Origin: an uncultured Hellea sp.
GTDB lineage: Bacteria; Pseudomonadota; Alphaproteobacteria; Caulobacterales; Maricaulaceae
Assembly: GCA_938007935.1 (NCBI GenBank)
Contig: CALLMD010000001.1
Span: forward strand, 210,413-274,412
Length of the DNA: 64,000 nt
Reading direction: 5' to 3'
Part shown: piece by piece, positions 53,655 to 63,535 of the stretch
Position numbering within the stretch: position 1 is the stretch's first letter
Layout of the letters: the number at the start of each line of letters is the position of its first letter
Program-made: the position numbers and the translations under genes
Notes under the pieces: generated by a model
What the model was told of the DNA's origin: nothing
What the model saw: only the letters and a program-made list of their open reading frames with translations
Database searches by the model: none

Positions 53655-54956
53655 ATGTCCGCTAAGACCGACAAAACGATGGATAATGAGGCCAAAATCA
53701 TTACGCTTGGCTGCCGCCTTAACGCCTATGAAAGTGACGTGATGCGCGGCCATGCGCGCGATGCCGAGCTCAAAAACACCGTCATTATCAATACCTGCGC
53801 GGTGACTAATGAGGCGGTTCGCGGCTCGCGCTATGCCATCCGAAAAGCCAAGAAAGATAATCCAGAGGCCAAGATTGTCGTGACGGGCTGCGCGGCGCAA
53901 ATTGACCCCAAGAGCTTTGCTGATATGGCCGAAGTAGACCGCGTTATTGGTAACGGCGAAAAAATGATGGCCGCTAATTTTGACCCAGAAACTTTGCATG
54001 GCGGCGCGCCGATTAAAGTCAATGACATCATGCTGGTCAAAGAAAACGCCCCGCAATTAATTAGCGGTAGCAACCGCGCGGCCGAAAAATCACAAAGCCG
54101 GACGCGCGCCTTTTTACAAGTTCAAAATGGTTGTGATCACCGCTGTACATTTTGCATCATTCCCTATGGCCGTGGTCAGGCGCGCTCTACGCCGGCCGGC
54201 GAGGTTGTTGCCCATGTCAAAGACCTCGTAAAACAAGGTTATAAGGAAGTTGTTTTAACAGGCGTAGATTTATCAAGCTGGGGTGGTGACCTGCCTGGCA
54301 AGCCCCCGCTCGGCGATCTTGTCAGGCGGGTTTTAAAACTCGTGCCCGATCTTCAAAGATTGCGCCTCTCCTCCATTGACCCCGCTGAAATAGACCCTGC
54401 TTTGTTTGAGGCTTTAAGCACAGAGCCGCGCATGACGCCCTATTTGCATCTTTCGCTACAAGCCGGCGATAATATGATCTTAAAGCGCATGAAGCGCCGC
54501 CATAGCCGAGAAGACGCGGTTGAGCTTTGCCAGCGCCTACGCGCCGCGCGCCCTGAGTTTACATTTGGCGCGGACCTCATTGCGGGGTTCCCAACCGAAA
54601 CCGATGAGATGTTTGAAAACTCGCGCTCTATTATTACGCAGATCGGTATCCCTTGGCTGCACGTCTTTCCTTACTCGGCACGTGAAGGCACGCCCGCGGC
54701 GAAAATACCGCCCGTCGATGGCCCGACGATAAAACGGCGCGCCAAGATATTACGCGAGGAAGGCGCGCGCGTGAAAGCCGCGCATTTAGAATCGCGTATC
54801 GGGCACATAGATATCGCGCTTTTTGAAGAGACAGGCCTCGGGCGGCTGCCTGATTTCACACTTGTTAAGCTAGACAATCCGCCAAAAGCGGGTAGCCTTG
54901 CCAAAGTCGAGATAAGCGCATCCGATAATGAACATGCTTTAGGGATTTTAGTTTAG
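53655..54956 (+). CDS. mtaB: tRNA (t6A37) methylthiotransferase MtaB
   Basis: A 433-residue radical-SAM methylthiotransferase that converts t6A37 to ms2t6A in ANN-decoding tRNAs. The N-terminal MiaB-like domain has LGCRLNAYESD, NTCAVTNEAV and VTGCAAQ; the radical-SAM cluster is NGCDHRCTFCIIPYGRG (CxxxCxxC). A C-terminal TRAM-like region follows. Lack of an obvious Shine-Dalgarno leaves the exact start (53655 or M9) open. It overlaps ftsY by one base. Confidence 0.94.
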   Translation: MSAKTDKTMDNEAKIITLGCRLNAYESDVMRGHARDAELKNTVIINTCAVTNEAVRGSRYAIRKAKKDNPEAKIVVTGCAAQIDPKSFADMAEVDRVIGNGEKMMAANFDPETLHGGAPIKVNDIMLVKENAPQLISGSNRAAEKSQSRTRAFLQVQNGCDHRCTFCIIPYGRGQARSTPAGEVVAHVKDLVKQGYKEVVLTGVDLSSWGGDLPGKPPLGDLVRRVLKLVPDLQRLRLSSIDPAEIDPALFEALSTEPRMTPYLHLSLQAGDNMILKRMKRRHSREDAVELCQRLRAARPEFTFGADLIAGFPTETDEMFENSRSIITQIGIPWLHVFPYSAREGTPAAKIPPVDGPTIKRRAKILREEGARVKAAHLESRIGHIDIALFEETGLGRLPDFTLVKLDNPPKAGSLAKVEISASDNEHALGILV

Positions 54957-56683
54957 TGGCTGAAAAGAAAAAGAAACGCGGCTTTCTCTCAAAATTAGGC
55001 TTTAAGTCTAAAGAGGAAAAGCTCGCCGAAGAAGCCGCTGAACGCGCCGCCAAGCAACAACTTGTCGATCAGGAAATGGCCGCGCGCATGGCCGCGATTA
55101 ATGCCGCGGCGCTCAAATCAGCCCGCATACAGGACGAAACGGCCCAAGGCATTGTCACAGACGAGACTGAAGAAGCCAAAATAGAGGCCGAGGAAAAAGC
55201 CAAAGCTGAAGCCCAAGCCCTAAAAGATGTCGAAGCGGCCAAGAAACTCGCCGCCGAAAAACGGGCGAAAGAATTAGAAGCCAAACGCATCGCCGAGGAA
55301 AAGGCCGCCTTTGAGGCCGCCGAAACCGAGCGCCTTGCCGCAGAGAAAAAAGCGGCGGAAGAAAAGGCGGCGGCTGAGGCCGCGCAAAAAGCCAAAGAAG
55401 AAGCCGAACGTAAAGCACTCGAAGCCAAAGCGCTTAAAGAAGCCAAAGCCAAATCAGCCGCCGAGGCCGAGGCGCTAAAAGCCAAGCAGCTTGAAGAGAC
55501 CCGCGCCCGCGAAGAGGCCCAGGCCCTTGAAGCCAAAAAACAGGCCGAAGCGCAAGCCTTAGCCGAGCAGCAAGCCGAAGAGGAACGTCTCGCCAAACTC
55601 GCCGAGATTGAAAAGCAGGCGGCCGAAAAAGCCGCGCGCGAATCTGCCGAGGCTGAGAAAATCCGCGCGGCGCAAGACGCCGAAGATCAACGCATCGCGC
55701 AGGAACTTGCCGAAAAACGCGCAGCAGAAGCCCAAGCCCGCATAGAAGCCGAAGGCGGCTTCATGAAGCGCATCTCAAAGGGCCTTCAAAAATCAACAAG
55801 CCGCATGTCCGAGCAAGTCTCGGCGGTTTTCACAAAACGAAAACTTGATGATGAGGCCATCCAAGACCTTGAAGATATTCTCATTACATCAGATTTTGGC
55901 GTCGGCCCCGCCGCCAAAGTCACCGCGCTACTCGCCAAAGATAAATTCGACAAACAAGTTACCGACCTCGAAGTCAAAATCGCCCTCGCCGATGTGATTT
56001 CGGATATTTTAACGCCGCTTGAAAAGCCGCTTGTTTTAACGGGTGCAAAACCCGAAATCATTTTATTTGTCGGCGTGAATGGCTCTGGGAAAACGACTAC
56101 GCTGGGTAAAATCGCTAAACGCTTTAATGATGAAGGCAAGAAGGTTTTAATCGCGGCGGGCGATACGTTTCGTGCCGCCGCCGTAGAGCAGCTCACAGTC
56201 TGGAGCGAACGTGCGGGTGCAGAGATTGTCTCAGGCCAGCTTAATTCAGACGCGGCAGGCCTTGTCTTTGACGCGATTGAGAAAGCCAAGAAAGAGGATG
56301 TCGATGTCTTGATGATTGATACGGCGGGCCGTCTTCAAAACCGCACGGAATTAATGGACGAGCTGGCTAAAGTTGTCCGCGTGATTAAAAAGCAAGATGA
56401 AAGCGCCCCCCATCATTCTATCTTGGTGCTCGATGCCACGGTCGGCCAAAATGCCTTGATGCAAACCGAAGCCTTTAAAGAAACGGCGGGCGTGACGGGG
56501 CTTATCATGACCAAGCTTGACGGCACAGCCAAAGGCGGCGTTTTGGTGGCGCTGTCAGATAAATATAAGCTCCCCATTCACGCCATCGGGATTGGGGAAC
56601 GTATCGAAGATTTGGAGAATTTCTCCGCCCCCGTCTTCGCCGCAGCGCTGTCTGGTGTGGCTGATGCGATGGATGAGAGCTAA
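54956..56683 (+). CDS. ftsY: Signal recognition particle receptor FtsY, extended A domain
   Basis: A 575-residue FtsY. The C-terminal NG GTPase (about 270-575) has P-loop [40 protein letters not shown] and the [10 protein letters not shown] end. The first 265 residues are a repetitive Ala/Glu/Lys-rich, highly charged helical A domain that mediates membrane attachment and is long for the family. It targets ribosome-SRP complexes to the translocon. GTG start overlapping the mtaB stop; a weak hairpin GTGACTAAA/TTTAGCCAC follows at 56690-56710. Confidence 0.97.
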   Translation: MAEKKKKRGFLSKLGFKSKEEKLAEEAAERAAKQQLVDQEMAARMAAINAAALKSARIQDETAQGIVTDETEEAKIEAEEKAKAEAQALKDVEAAKKLAAEKRAKELEAKRIAEEKAAFEAAETERLAAEKKAAEEKAAAEAAQKAKEEAERKALEAKALKEAKAKSAAEAEALKAKQLEETRAREEAQALEAKKQAEAQALAEQQAEEERLAKLAEIEKQAAEKAARESAEAEKIRAAQDAEDQRIAQELAEKRAAEAQARIEAEGGFMKRISKGLQKSTSRMSEQVSAVFTKRKLDDEAIQDLEDILITSDFGVGPAAKVTALLAKDKFDKQVTDLEVKIALADVISDILTPLEKPLVLTGAKPEIILFVGVNGSGKTTTLGKIAKRFNDEGKKVLIAAGDTFRAAAVEQLTVWSERAGAEIVSGQLNSDAAGLVFDAIEKAKKEDVDVLMIDTAGRLQNRTELMDELAKVVRVIKKQDESAPHHSILVLDATVGQNALMQTEAFKETAGVTGLIMTKLDGTAKGGVLVALSDKYKLPIHAIGIGERIEDLENFSAPVFAAALSGVADAMDES

Positions 56684-56726
56684 AAAAGCGTGACTAAAAT
56701 CTTTAGCCACCTTAATTCTGATTAGT

Positions 56727-57575
56727 GTGAGCACAGCTACTCTCTCAATAATCCTTATTCTCATCTCAGCCATAACCCATGCCTTAGTTGGCGCGGTGAT
56801 GAAGCGCTCTGATGACAAACTCGTCTTGCGCGGAATTATTGGCGCAACGACGTTTATCATAACTCTTCCTATTGCCTTAATGCTGCCTATCCCGCCTTGG
56901 CACGTTTGGAAAATTATAGTGATTGCTGTCTCTGTCCACTATATCTATCAATTTGCGCAAGCCGCCGCTTTTACAAGAGGTGATATGTCTATCGTCTACC
57001 CTATCATGCGCGGCTTTGCGCCTGCTCTCATAGCCCTATTTGCTTTTATATTTTTGAAAGAGAGCTTAAACCCAAGAGAGATAACTGGGCTGGCAATCGT
57101 TGTTGCCTCTCTTATCGGCTTTGGTTGGCCTCAGAAAATCAAAATAGAGGGGACAGCTTTGGCTATCTCCATTGCTCTGTTTTGTGGTTTACTCACCGCA
57201 ATATATACCGTCATTGATACTTATGGCATGCGCCTCGCGCCGCACCGCGGGGCTTTCATTGCCTGGTTCTTCATGATTGAAGGATTAGGCATCGCAATAC
57301 TTGTCAGCTTTATAAAACGCGAGACATTCACGACGCGTGTTCTAAAAGATTATAAAGGGGGTATAATAGCGGGTCTCTTAAGTCTTATCACTTATGGCAC
57401 AGCGCTTTACGCATTTTCCATCGCGCCCATTGCAGGGCTTGCGGCGCTACGAGAAACTAGCGTCATTTTTGGCGCCATTTTAGCCGTCCTTTGGCTCAAA
57501 GAAGATTTCGGTTTCCGCCGTATTGCTCTAGCTATAATTCTTGCCTTCGGACTTATCCTGATGCACACAGCCTAA
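56727..57575 (+). CDS. DMT-superfamily permease (EamA-like)
   Basis: A 282-residue drug/metabolite-transporter-type protein with about ten membrane spans in two repeated halves. GYALYFT-like TGALYAFSIAPIAGLAALRETS and the SIVYPIMRGFAPALIALFAF helix are typical of the second and first EamA domains. Substrate unknown. GTG start at 56727, 43 bp after ftsY; ends one base before yciB, so they are probably an operon. Confidence 0.82.
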   Translation: MSTATLSIILILISAITHALVGAVMKRSDDKLVLRGIIGATTFIITLPIALMLPIPPWHVWKIIVIAVSVHYIYQFAQAAAFTRGDMSIVYPIMRGFAPALIALFAFIFLKESLNPREITGLAIVVASLIGFGWPQKIKIEGTALAISIALFCGLLTAIYTVIDTYGMRLAPHRGAFIAWFFMIEGLGIAILVSFIKRETFTTRVLKDYKGGIIAGLLSLITYGTALYAFSIAPIAGLAALRETSVIFGAILAVLWLKEDFGFRRIALAIILAFGLILMHTA

Positions 57576-57576
57576 C

Positions 57577-58170
57577 ATGAATAATGAGACACCAAAATCC
57601 GCCTCAAAAGAGCCCAATAAATTCCTTTTGGACTTTGGCCCTTTGCTCGCCTTTTTTGTAGCCTTTCAATATTTCAAACGTAGCAATCCTGATGAGGCCA
57701 TGGTCTGGGCCGCGGGTGTTTTGGCCGTTTTAGCGGCGATTGCGCTTTCTTATAGCTGGCTCAAGCATAGATATTTATCGCCCATTCTTATTCTCTCGAC
57801 ATCCCTTGTCGTGTTTTTCGCAGGTCTTACCTTTTTCACGGGCGATAAGAAGTTCCTCTTTATGAAGCCAACTATTGTAAACGCATTTTTTGGGGTCGGC
57901 GTTATTGGCGGTGTGTTTTTTAAGAAAAACGTGATCAAATTGATGATGGGCGAGGCCATAGAATTACCTGATGTAAAATGGAATACGCTAGCTATTCGCT
58001 GGGGATTATTCTTTTTCGCCATGGCCATTTTAAATGAAATTATCTGGCGTAATTTCAGTGAAGACTTTTGGGTCAAATTTAAGGTCTTTGGCTTCTTACC
58101 TTTAACCTTGATTTTTACACTGATCCAGCTGCCCTTTATTCAAAAACACGGATCCCTGAAAGGCGCTTAA
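57577..58170 (+). CDS. yciB: Inner-membrane protein YciB (intracellular septation protein A)
   Basis: A 197-residue YciB/IspA-family protein with about five to six membrane helices. FLLDFGPLLAFFVAFQYFK at the start and WNTLAIRWGLFFFAMAILNEIIWR near the end are characteristic. It is linked to septation and envelope integrity in enterobacteria. It overlaps the convergent TerB-like gene by 4 bases. Confidence 0.92.
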   Translation: MNNETPKSASKEPNKFLLDFGPLLAFFVAFQYFKRSNPDEAMVWAAGVLAVLAAIALSYSWLKHRYLSPILILSTSLVVFFAGLTFFTGDKKFLFMKPTIVNAFFGVGVIGGVFFKKNVIKLMMGEAIELPDVKWNTLAIRWGLFFFAMAILNEIIWRNFSEDFWVKFKVFGFLPLTLIFTLIQLPFIQKHGSLKGA

Positions 58171-58568
58171 GCCTCTTCATCTTTGTGCGGGTGAGGCAGG
58201 TTCCAATGCTTGGCTGCCATAGAAAGTGTATCAGATTCCGTCTTGTGATATTTTTGATCAGATATAGCGATAGCATACATGGAGGATAATATTTTATCTC
58301 TATTGGGGTTTTCACCCAGCGCCAAAATATGTTTCAAGATTTGGGTATGACTTTCAGGCTCTTTTAGCCATTTTGCGATATCATCGCGGTGAACGACAAA
58401 CCAATCAAAGACCATTTTTTTGGAAAAAATCATATCCGGGCTAAGGTTTTCTTTTAGCGCAACAGACTCTGCCACAAAGGTATCAACCTCTTCTTTGTAA
58501 ATTTTTCCGTCAATAATAACGGTGACAGCCAATAAGGTTAAAATATGCGTCCACTGGCTGGGATCCAT
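58167..58568 (-). CDS. TerB-like small protein, paralogue of 1842-2231
   Basis: A 133-residue helical soluble protein of the same layout as the gene at 1842-2231: HILTLLAVTVIIDGKIYKEEV at the start, WFVVHRDDIAKWLK in the middle and MAAKHWNL at the end. TerB-like folds are often regulatory or stress-related, but no ter gene is nearby. The two copies differ at most positions, implying old duplication. Confidence 0.65.
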   Translation of the reverse strand: MDPSQWTHILTLLAVTVIIDGKIYKEEVDTFVAESVALKENLSPDMIFSKKMVFDWFVVHRDDIAKWLKEPESHTQILKHILALGENPNRDKILSSMYAIAISDQKYHKTESDTLSMAAKHWNLPHPHKDEEA

Positions 58569-58798
58569 GGGGTTTCTCTATAGTAAAGTTTGTTACCATT
58601 ACCCCCCGTAATGTGTCCTATTCTGTGAGACTCCCCAGATGAACCTAAGGTGAATAGCTTTACCATAAAATTTGGGACAAGGGAAAATTAGCGGCTTTAC
58701 TCATTTGAGGGCGGTATTTCGCCCAATCACTTCATTCACACATTGAACCCACCGTAACAGGTGCTATAAGCCCGTCACATATTCAAATGAGGTACATC

Positions 58799-61489
58799 AT
58801 GGCATCACTCGATAGCTTTAACTGCGAACGCGAAATTAAGGTCCGCGGCGGCACTTATACATATTACGACCTAGCCGAAGCCGAGAAAAACGGTCTATCC
58901 GGAATTTCCAAACTTCCGCGCTCGCTGAAAGTTCTTTTAGAAAACCTCTTGCGTCATGAAGACGGCAAAACGGTCAAGAAAGAAGATATTCAGGCTATCG
59001 CAGATTGGCTGAAGACGAAAACTTCGACACATGAAATTGCTTACCGTCCCGCGCGGGTCTTGATGCAAGATTTCACGGGCGTTCCTGCCGTTGTTGATTT
59101 GGCGGCTATGCGCGACGCGATGGTCAATCTTGGCGGCAAAGCCGATGCGATTAACCCGCTTAATCCTGTTCACCTGGTCATCGACCATTCTGTGATGGTG
59201 GATTATTACGGCACCAAGACGGCGTTTAAGAAGAATGTTGAGCGCGAATATGAGCGCAATGGCGAGCGTTATGATTTCCTAAAATGGGGCCAAGAAGCCT
59301 TTGATAATTTCGCTGTTGTCCCGCCGGGAACCGGTATTTGCCATCAGGTTAATCTTGAAAACTTGGCGCAAACTGTTTGGACAAAATCAGAAGGCGGCAA
59401 GACATATGCCTTCCCTGATACGCTTGTGGGCACCGACTCGCATACAACCATGATTAACGGCCTATCCGTTTTGGGTTGGGGCGTTGGCGGCATTGAAGCC
59501 GAAGCGGCGATGCTGGGACAGCCAATCTCTATGCTTATCCCCGAAGTTGTCGGCTTTGAACTGAAAGGCAAATTGCCTGAAGGCGCGACCGCGACTGACC
59601 TTGTACTGCGCGTCGTGCAAATGCTGCGCAAAAAAGGCGTTGTTGGTAAATTCGTTGAATTTTACGGCCCTGGCCTTGATCACCTCTCGCTCGAAGATCA
59701 AGCCACACTTGCCAATATGGCGCCAGAATATGGCGCGACTTGCGGCTTCTTCCCTGTTGATGAAGACACGCTTAAATATCTTAACGCCACGGGCCGCGAT
59801 AAGCAGCGCATCGAGCTTGTCGAAGCCTATGCCAAGGCGCAGGGGCTATGGCGCGATGGGACGACGCCGACATTCACAGATACAATCTCTTTGGATGTTG
59901 CCACTGTCATGCCCGCCATTTCTGGCCCTAAGCGTCCGCAAGACCGTTTTGACCTCAAAGGCGCGAATGTGCATTTTGCTAAAATCCTCCGTGATGAGTA
60001 TAAAAAGACGCCTGTGGGCGATAGCGCAGTTCAGGTTAAAGGACAGCCTTATCAGGTCGATCATGGGGATGTCTTTATCGCCGCGATTACATCTTGTACC
60101 AATACCTCCAACCCGTCTGTGATGATGGCAGCGGGACTTGTTGCGCAAAAAGCGAATAAACTTGGCCTGACTGTTAAGCCTTGGGTCAAGACCTCCCTCG
60201 CCCCTGGATCACAAGTCGTGGGTGAGTATCTTGAGAAATCAAAACTTCAAACAGAGCTTAACCAGCTTGGCTTTGATGTGGTGGGCTATGGCTGCACGAC
60301 CTGTATCGGCAATTCAGGCCCCCTCGCCCCTGAACTGGCTGAGGCGATTGGCGAAGGCGATCTCGTCTCTTGCTCTGTTCTCTCTGGTAACAGAAACTTT
60401 GAAGGCCGCATTGGCCCTGATATCAAAGCCAACTTCTTGGCCTCACCGCCCCTTGTTGTCGCTTACGCGCTAGCCGGGTCGCTACATCATGATTTTGACC
60501 GTGACCCACTTGGCGTGGCAGCAGATGGGACTGATGTCTACCTTAAAGACATATGGCCAAGCTCCAAAGAAATCGCCGATGTCGTGCGCAAAGTCATCAC
60601 ACGCAAAATGTTCACAGAACGCTATGCCAATGTCTTTAAAGGCGACAAAGAGTGGCAGAAAATCAAGGTCACAGGCGGTAAAACATATAATTGGGCGCCG
60701 GGCTCAACCTATGTTCGCAACCCGCCTTATTTTGACGGCATGACGACAACACCCGATCCCGTCGAAGACGTTAAAGACGCCAATATCTTAGCGCTTTTGG
60801 GCGACTCAATCACCACCGACCATATCTCACCTGCTGGCGCGATTAAGCATGACGGCCCGGCGGGGGATTATCTCTCGTCTCATCAAGTACCCAAGAATGA
60901 GTTTAACTCTTTCGGCTCACGCCGCGGCAACCACGAAGTTATGATGCGCGGCACATTTGCCAATATCCGTATCAAGAACCAAATGGCGCCTGGGACAGAA
61001 GGCGGTGTGACCAAACACATCCCATCTGGTGAAGTCATGAGCATCTTTGACGCCGCGCAGAAATATGCCGCTGACAATAAAGACCTCGTCGTCTTTGCGG
61101 GTAGCCTCTACGGTAATGGCTCGTCACGTGACTGGGCTGCCAAGGGCACTATCCTACTGGGCGTGAAAGCCGTGATCGCCGCGAGCTTTGAGCGTATTCA
61201 CCGCTCTAACCTCATCGGTATGGGCGTACTTCCGCTAGAGCTTAAAGAGGGCGATACATGGCAATCCCTTGGCATGAAGGGCAGCGAGACTGTCTCTATT
61301 GAAGGCATTGCAGGTCTAAAGCCGCGCGGTGAGCTGGATGTGAAAATTGATTTCCCAGACGGGTCCTCAAAAACTATCACAGCCAAAGTACGCATCGATA
61401 CAGATAATGAGCATGAATATTACAAAAATGGCGGCATCTTGCATTATGTGCTGCGTAACCTCGCCACCGAGGCGCAAGCCGCAGAGTAG
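58799..61489 (+). CDS. acnA: Aconitate hydratase A
   Basis: An 896-residue aconitase of the IRP/AcnA type, converting citrate to isocitrate with a [4Fe-4S] cluster. Cluster Cys are in [15 protein letters not shown] and [12 protein letters not shown]. Other hallmarks are [21 protein letters not shown] and the swivel-domain [13 protein letters not shown]. The ATG at 58799 has GAGGT 7 nt before it and is chosen over 58787. A good terminator follows at 61513-61542. Confidence 0.97.
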   Translation: MASLDSFNCEREIKVRGGTYTYYDLAEAEKNGLSGISKLPRSLKVLLENLLRHEDGKTVKKEDIQAIADWLKTKTSTHEIAYRPARVLMQDFTGVPAVVDLAAMRDAMVNLGGKADAINPLNPVHLVIDHSVMVDYYGTKTAFKKNVEREYERNGERYDFLKWGQEAFDNFAVVPPGTGICHQVNLENLAQTVWTKSEGGKTYAFPDTLVGTDSHTTMINGLSVLGWGVGGIEAEAAMLGQPISMLIPEVVGFELKGKLPEGATATDLVLRVVQMLRKKGVVGKFVEFYGPGLDHLSLEDQATLANMAPEYGATCGFFPVDEDTLKYLNATGRDKQRIELVEAYAKAQGLWRDGTTPTFTDTISLDVATVMPAISGPKRPQDRFDLKGANVHFAKILRDEYKKTPVGDSAVQVKGQPYQVDHGDVFIAAITSCTNTSNPSVMMAAGLVAQKANKLGLTVKPWVKTSLAPGSQVVGEYLEKSKLQTELNQLGFDVVGYGCTTCIGNSGPLAPELAEAIGEGDLVSCSVLSGNRNFEGRIGPDIKANFLASPPLVVAYALAGSLHHDFDRDPLGVAADGTDVYLKDIWPSSKEIADVVRKVITRKMFTERYANVFKGDKEWQKIKVTGGKTYNWAPGSTYVRNPPYFDGMTTTPDPVEDVKDANILALLGDSITTDHISPAGAIKHDGPAGDYLSSHQVPKNEFNSFGSRRGNHEVMMRGTFANIRIKNQMAPGTEGGVTKHIPSGEVMSIFDAAQKYAADNKDLVVFAGSLYGNGSSRDWAAKGTILLGVKAVIAASFERIHRSNLIGMGVLPLELKEGDTWQSLGMKGSETVSIEGIAGLKPRGELDVKIDFPDGSSKTITAKVRIDTDNEHEYYKNGGILHYVLRNLATEAQAAE

Positions 61490-61512
61490 CTTTTACGACA
61501 TAAAAAAACATC

Positions 61513-61542
61513 AAAGCTTCGGAAATCTATTTCCGGAGCTTT
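61513..61542 (+). terminator. Rho-independent terminator after acnA
   Basis: A 13-bp stem, AAAGCTTCGGAAA (61513-61525) with TTTCCGGAGCTTT (61530-61542), one G-U pair, 4-nt loop, and a T-run. It lies 23 bp after the acnA stop. Confidence 0.85.
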
Positions 61543-61604
61543 TTAGTTTGGCTTAAAACCATATATTACAATACATAATATCTACTAATAGGTGTTGCGT
61601 TCTC

Positions 61605-61714
61605 TAACGACATCGTTACTTAGCGCGGTGTAGGTTTACCTACAGGCCTTCTCCTTAGTTGCCCCACATCAGCTAAGGAGAGGTTGATAGTTCGCTAAAT
61701 ACTTCGGCGAAACT
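61605..61714. ncRNA. Chain of four hairpins, candidate structured RNA
   Basis: In the 249-bp gap between acnA and the DUF1761-like gene four self-complementary stretches follow one another: TAACGA/TCGTTA (61605-61618), GTAGG/CCTAC (61630-61643), CTTCTCCTTAG/CTAAGGAGAGG (about 61648-61683, 14-nt loop with CCCCAC), and AGTTCGC/GCGAAACT (61689-61714). No ORF explains it. The transcribed strand is unknown; on the minus strand it would be the 3' region of the DUF1761-like mRNA. It does not match a structured RNA family I can name. Confidence 0.35.
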
Positions 61715-61738
61715 CGCGCAACTCTTTTACCAGAAGCT

Positions 61739-62161
61739 CTAAGCGGTTTTACGTGGCGCGAATAAGAAAAGTACAAAAGCTATACCCGCATAGCCAAATA
61801 GAAAATGTCCATAATCGAGTATCAATAGGCCGAGCGGCGTTCCCGCAAATAAAGTCGCATTGCCAAGCGCAGGCATAACAACCACCGTGGACAGTAAAAG
61901 ACTAAGCCCGATAAATTGCAAAAAATTTTTGGCCTTTACCCACTTTAAGGCGACATAAATGGCCAAGACCTGTACCAAGCTTATCAGAATAGTGAAAACA
62001 TCTTGAAGACGGCCGCGCGCAACCGCCATATCGATGAGGCTGGCTTCGCTACGCCCAATGAACCCTTGCCAGATATCATCAAAGACCGTCGCATACCAAA
62101 TATAGCCCCACAGGGTAAAAGCTATAGTCGCGAGGATAATCGCTAAAATATCACGCCGCAT
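61739..62161 (-). CDS. DUF1761-like membrane protein
   Basis: A 140-residue protein with four membrane spans. TLWGYIWYATVFDDIWQGF near the start is the DUF1761 pattern (aromatic-rich first helix and W-x-x-F loop). The start ATG at 62161 has AGGTGA 4 nt upstream, better than a GTG 15 bases earlier. Function unknown. Monocistronic; downstream lies the hairpin chain. Confidence 0.7.
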   Translation of the reverse strand: MRRDILAIILATIAFTLWGYIWYATVFDDIWQGFIGRSEASLIDMAVARGRLQDVFTILISLVQVLAIYVALKWVKAKNFLQFIGLSLLLSTVVVMPALGNATLFAGTPLGLLILDYGHFLFGYAGIAFVLFLFAPRKTA

Positions 62162-62302
62162 ACAGTCACCTTTCACTGACTATCTTAGCAAGTTTACGAC
62201 CAAAACTAACTGTCTCACTAAAATGTGACACCCTAATAAAGCATGCTAAAAGATTTAATAAATAGCTATTGGCGAAACAGGCGGCGCTTCCTAAGCTAAG
62301 CT

Positions 62303-62749
62303 ATGACTTACGACCTACTCTTCTCCCTGATTAATGCTTCTGTCATGCCGGCTTGGCTGCTGCTTATCCTTGCGCCTAAATGGTATGTGACCGAAAAAAC
62401 CGTGCACTCCATGTTCTATCCGCTTCTGCTGGGCGGGGTTTATGCGGCCTGTATGGTCTTTGCTTATATGGGCCACGGAGCAGAGGGCGGCAGCTTTACC
62501 AGCATAGAGGGCGTGCGCACGCTGTTTTCCAGCGATGTCGGCATGGTCATAGGCTGGGCACATTATCTGGTCTTTGATTTATTTGTCGGGGCGTGGGAGG
62601 CCCGCGATGCAAGGCGGCGCGGCTTTAACCACTGGCTCCTAATCCCCTGCCTGCTCCTAACCTTCATGCTCGGCCCCGTAGGCCTGCTTCTCTATCTGAT
62701 TTTGCGCAAGTTTACGGGCAAAGGCGGATGGCAATTGGCTGAGGGTTAA
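62303..62749 (+). CDS. ABA4-like membrane protein
   Basis: A 148-residue protein with four membrane spans. The second half DLFVGAWEARDARRRGF and LTFMLGPVGLLLYLILR match the ABA4-like (DUF4281) family; plant ABA4 is linked to neoxanthin synthesis, but the bacterial function is unknown. No carotenoid gene is adjacent. Starts with MTYDLLFSLIN. Confidence 0.8.
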   Translation: MTYDLLFSLINASVMPAWLLLILAPKWYVTEKTVHSMFYPLLLGGVYAACMVFAYMGHGAEGGSFTSIEGVRTLFSSDVGMVIGWAHYLVFDLFVGAWEARDARRRGFNHWLLIPCLLLTFMLGPVGLLLYLILRKFTGKGGWQLAEG

Positions 62750-62762
62750 ACCTCTATAGGCC

Positions 62763-63017
62763 TTAACTCACAGTTCGGTATTCGGCTTCGGCCAACTCTT
62801 TGAGTTTTGCGTGAGCCTGTGCCTGCGCGTCATTCTTACTGAATTTTGACATCAAGACAAATAACGGCGTCAAGAGCTTGAGAAAGCCTTTCATTTTGAT
62901 AACCGAGTCCTGCCTCACCTCTGTCTGGGTTGGCGAGAGCCCTTTCAAAATATAATCAACATCCAGATTAAACATATCGCCCAACCACCAAAGCGACCAA
63001 GTACTCCACCTAAACAA
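62763..63017 (-). pseudogene. SRPBCC-fold protein fragment (C-terminal part)
   Basis: An 84-codon open frame beginning only at a TTG after an in-frame TGA. The stretch FNLDVDYILKGLSPTQTEV through MKGFLKLLTPLF has the pattern of the last strands and long C-terminal helix of SRPBCC/polyketide-cyclase-like proteins; the first two thirds of the domain are missing. No ribosome site is evident, so it is treated as a remnant. Confidence 0.5.
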
Positions 63018-63135
63018 TCACCACGACCTACTCAAACACCCAAAGAAAAAGTGAAGTATAAAACTTTATCATTTTATTGAACTAATAAACAATCATACCC
63101 TGTTGAATTTCATTCTCTAACATCTCAACTAACTC

Positions 63136-63273
63136 CGTCATTACAAGACTTGTTCTTGTAACCCATCATGAGGGGTTTGTTAAAAAGACATAGTTTACAA
63201 ACTGAAGAACGGGAGATGGATTACAAGGACTGGTGCATTTTGATTTCATCAAATTGCACGGCTTGTAATGACG
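63136..63273. repeat. 138-bp palindromic repeat element
   Basis: The ends are a perfect 12-bp inverted repeat (CGTCATTACAAG at 63136-63147, CTTGTAATGACG at 63262-63273). Inside each end, a second stretch CTTGTAAcCCATC (left) and its counterpart GATGGaTTACAAG (right) pair again. The right arm additionally contains a 27-bp hairpin (63233-63259). The whole can fold into a cruciform and resembles known CGTCATTGCGAG-type intergenic repeats of alphaproteobacteria. Confidence 0.65.
63233..63259. repeat. 27-bp palindrome, copy A
   Basis: GTGCA-TTTTGAT-TTC-ATCAAAT-TGCAC, within the 138-bp element. Copy B is at 63676-63702; both share outer 9-mers GTGCATTTT and AAATTGCAC when B is read on the other strand. 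Confidence 0.55.
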
Positions 63274-63294
63274 CGGGGTGAGGTGAGTTTACCC

Positions 63295-63414
63295 TTAATT
63301 GTCAAAGCCTAGAATAAGCTCGTCCCAGTCTGGGTTACTCTCTTCGATTAAATTTATTTTCCATTGGCGGGACCAGCCCTTCATGGTTTTCTCTTTGGAG
63401 ACCACTCTCTCTGT
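63295..63414 (-). pseudogene. GIY-YIG nuclease remnant (C-terminal)
   Basis: Reading leftward, an open frame of 39 codons ends KGWSRQWKINLIEESNPDWD plus a short tail and TAA at 63295. This is the characteristic ending of small single-domain GIY-YIG nucleases (K-x-W-x-R-x-WKI-x-LIE-x-NP-x-W-x-D). The frame opens at an in-frame TAA (63415-63417), 6 bp from the palindromic element at 63421, and the catalytic N-terminal half is missing. Confidence 0.6.
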
Positions 63415-63420
63415 TTATGG

Positions 63421-63535
63421 GACCCCTCATCCGCTCTTCGAGCACCTTCTCCCTATGGGAGAAGGACCATTCCTTTCAATTCCTCCCCCCTCTCCCATAG
63501 GGAGAGGGTACTCCGAAGGAGGGGGTGAGGGGTTC
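63421..63535. repeat. REP-like imperfect palindrome
   Basis: A roughly 115-bp imperfect inverted repeat built of two hairpins: CCTTCTCCCTATGGGAGAAG (from 63445) and CCCTCTCCCATAGGGAGAGG (from 63488). Flanks GACCCCTCA (63421) and its complement near 63530 pair too. This type of CTCCCnTAGGGAG repeat is common between genes in alphaproteobacteria. It also creates a spurious long ORF on the plus strand. Confidence 0.7.

Noticed and set aside
55069..55596. Ala/Ser-rich 175-codon ORF antisense to ftsY
   Set aside because: Mirror of the Ala/Glu/Lys repeats of the FtsY A domain; composition is an artefact.
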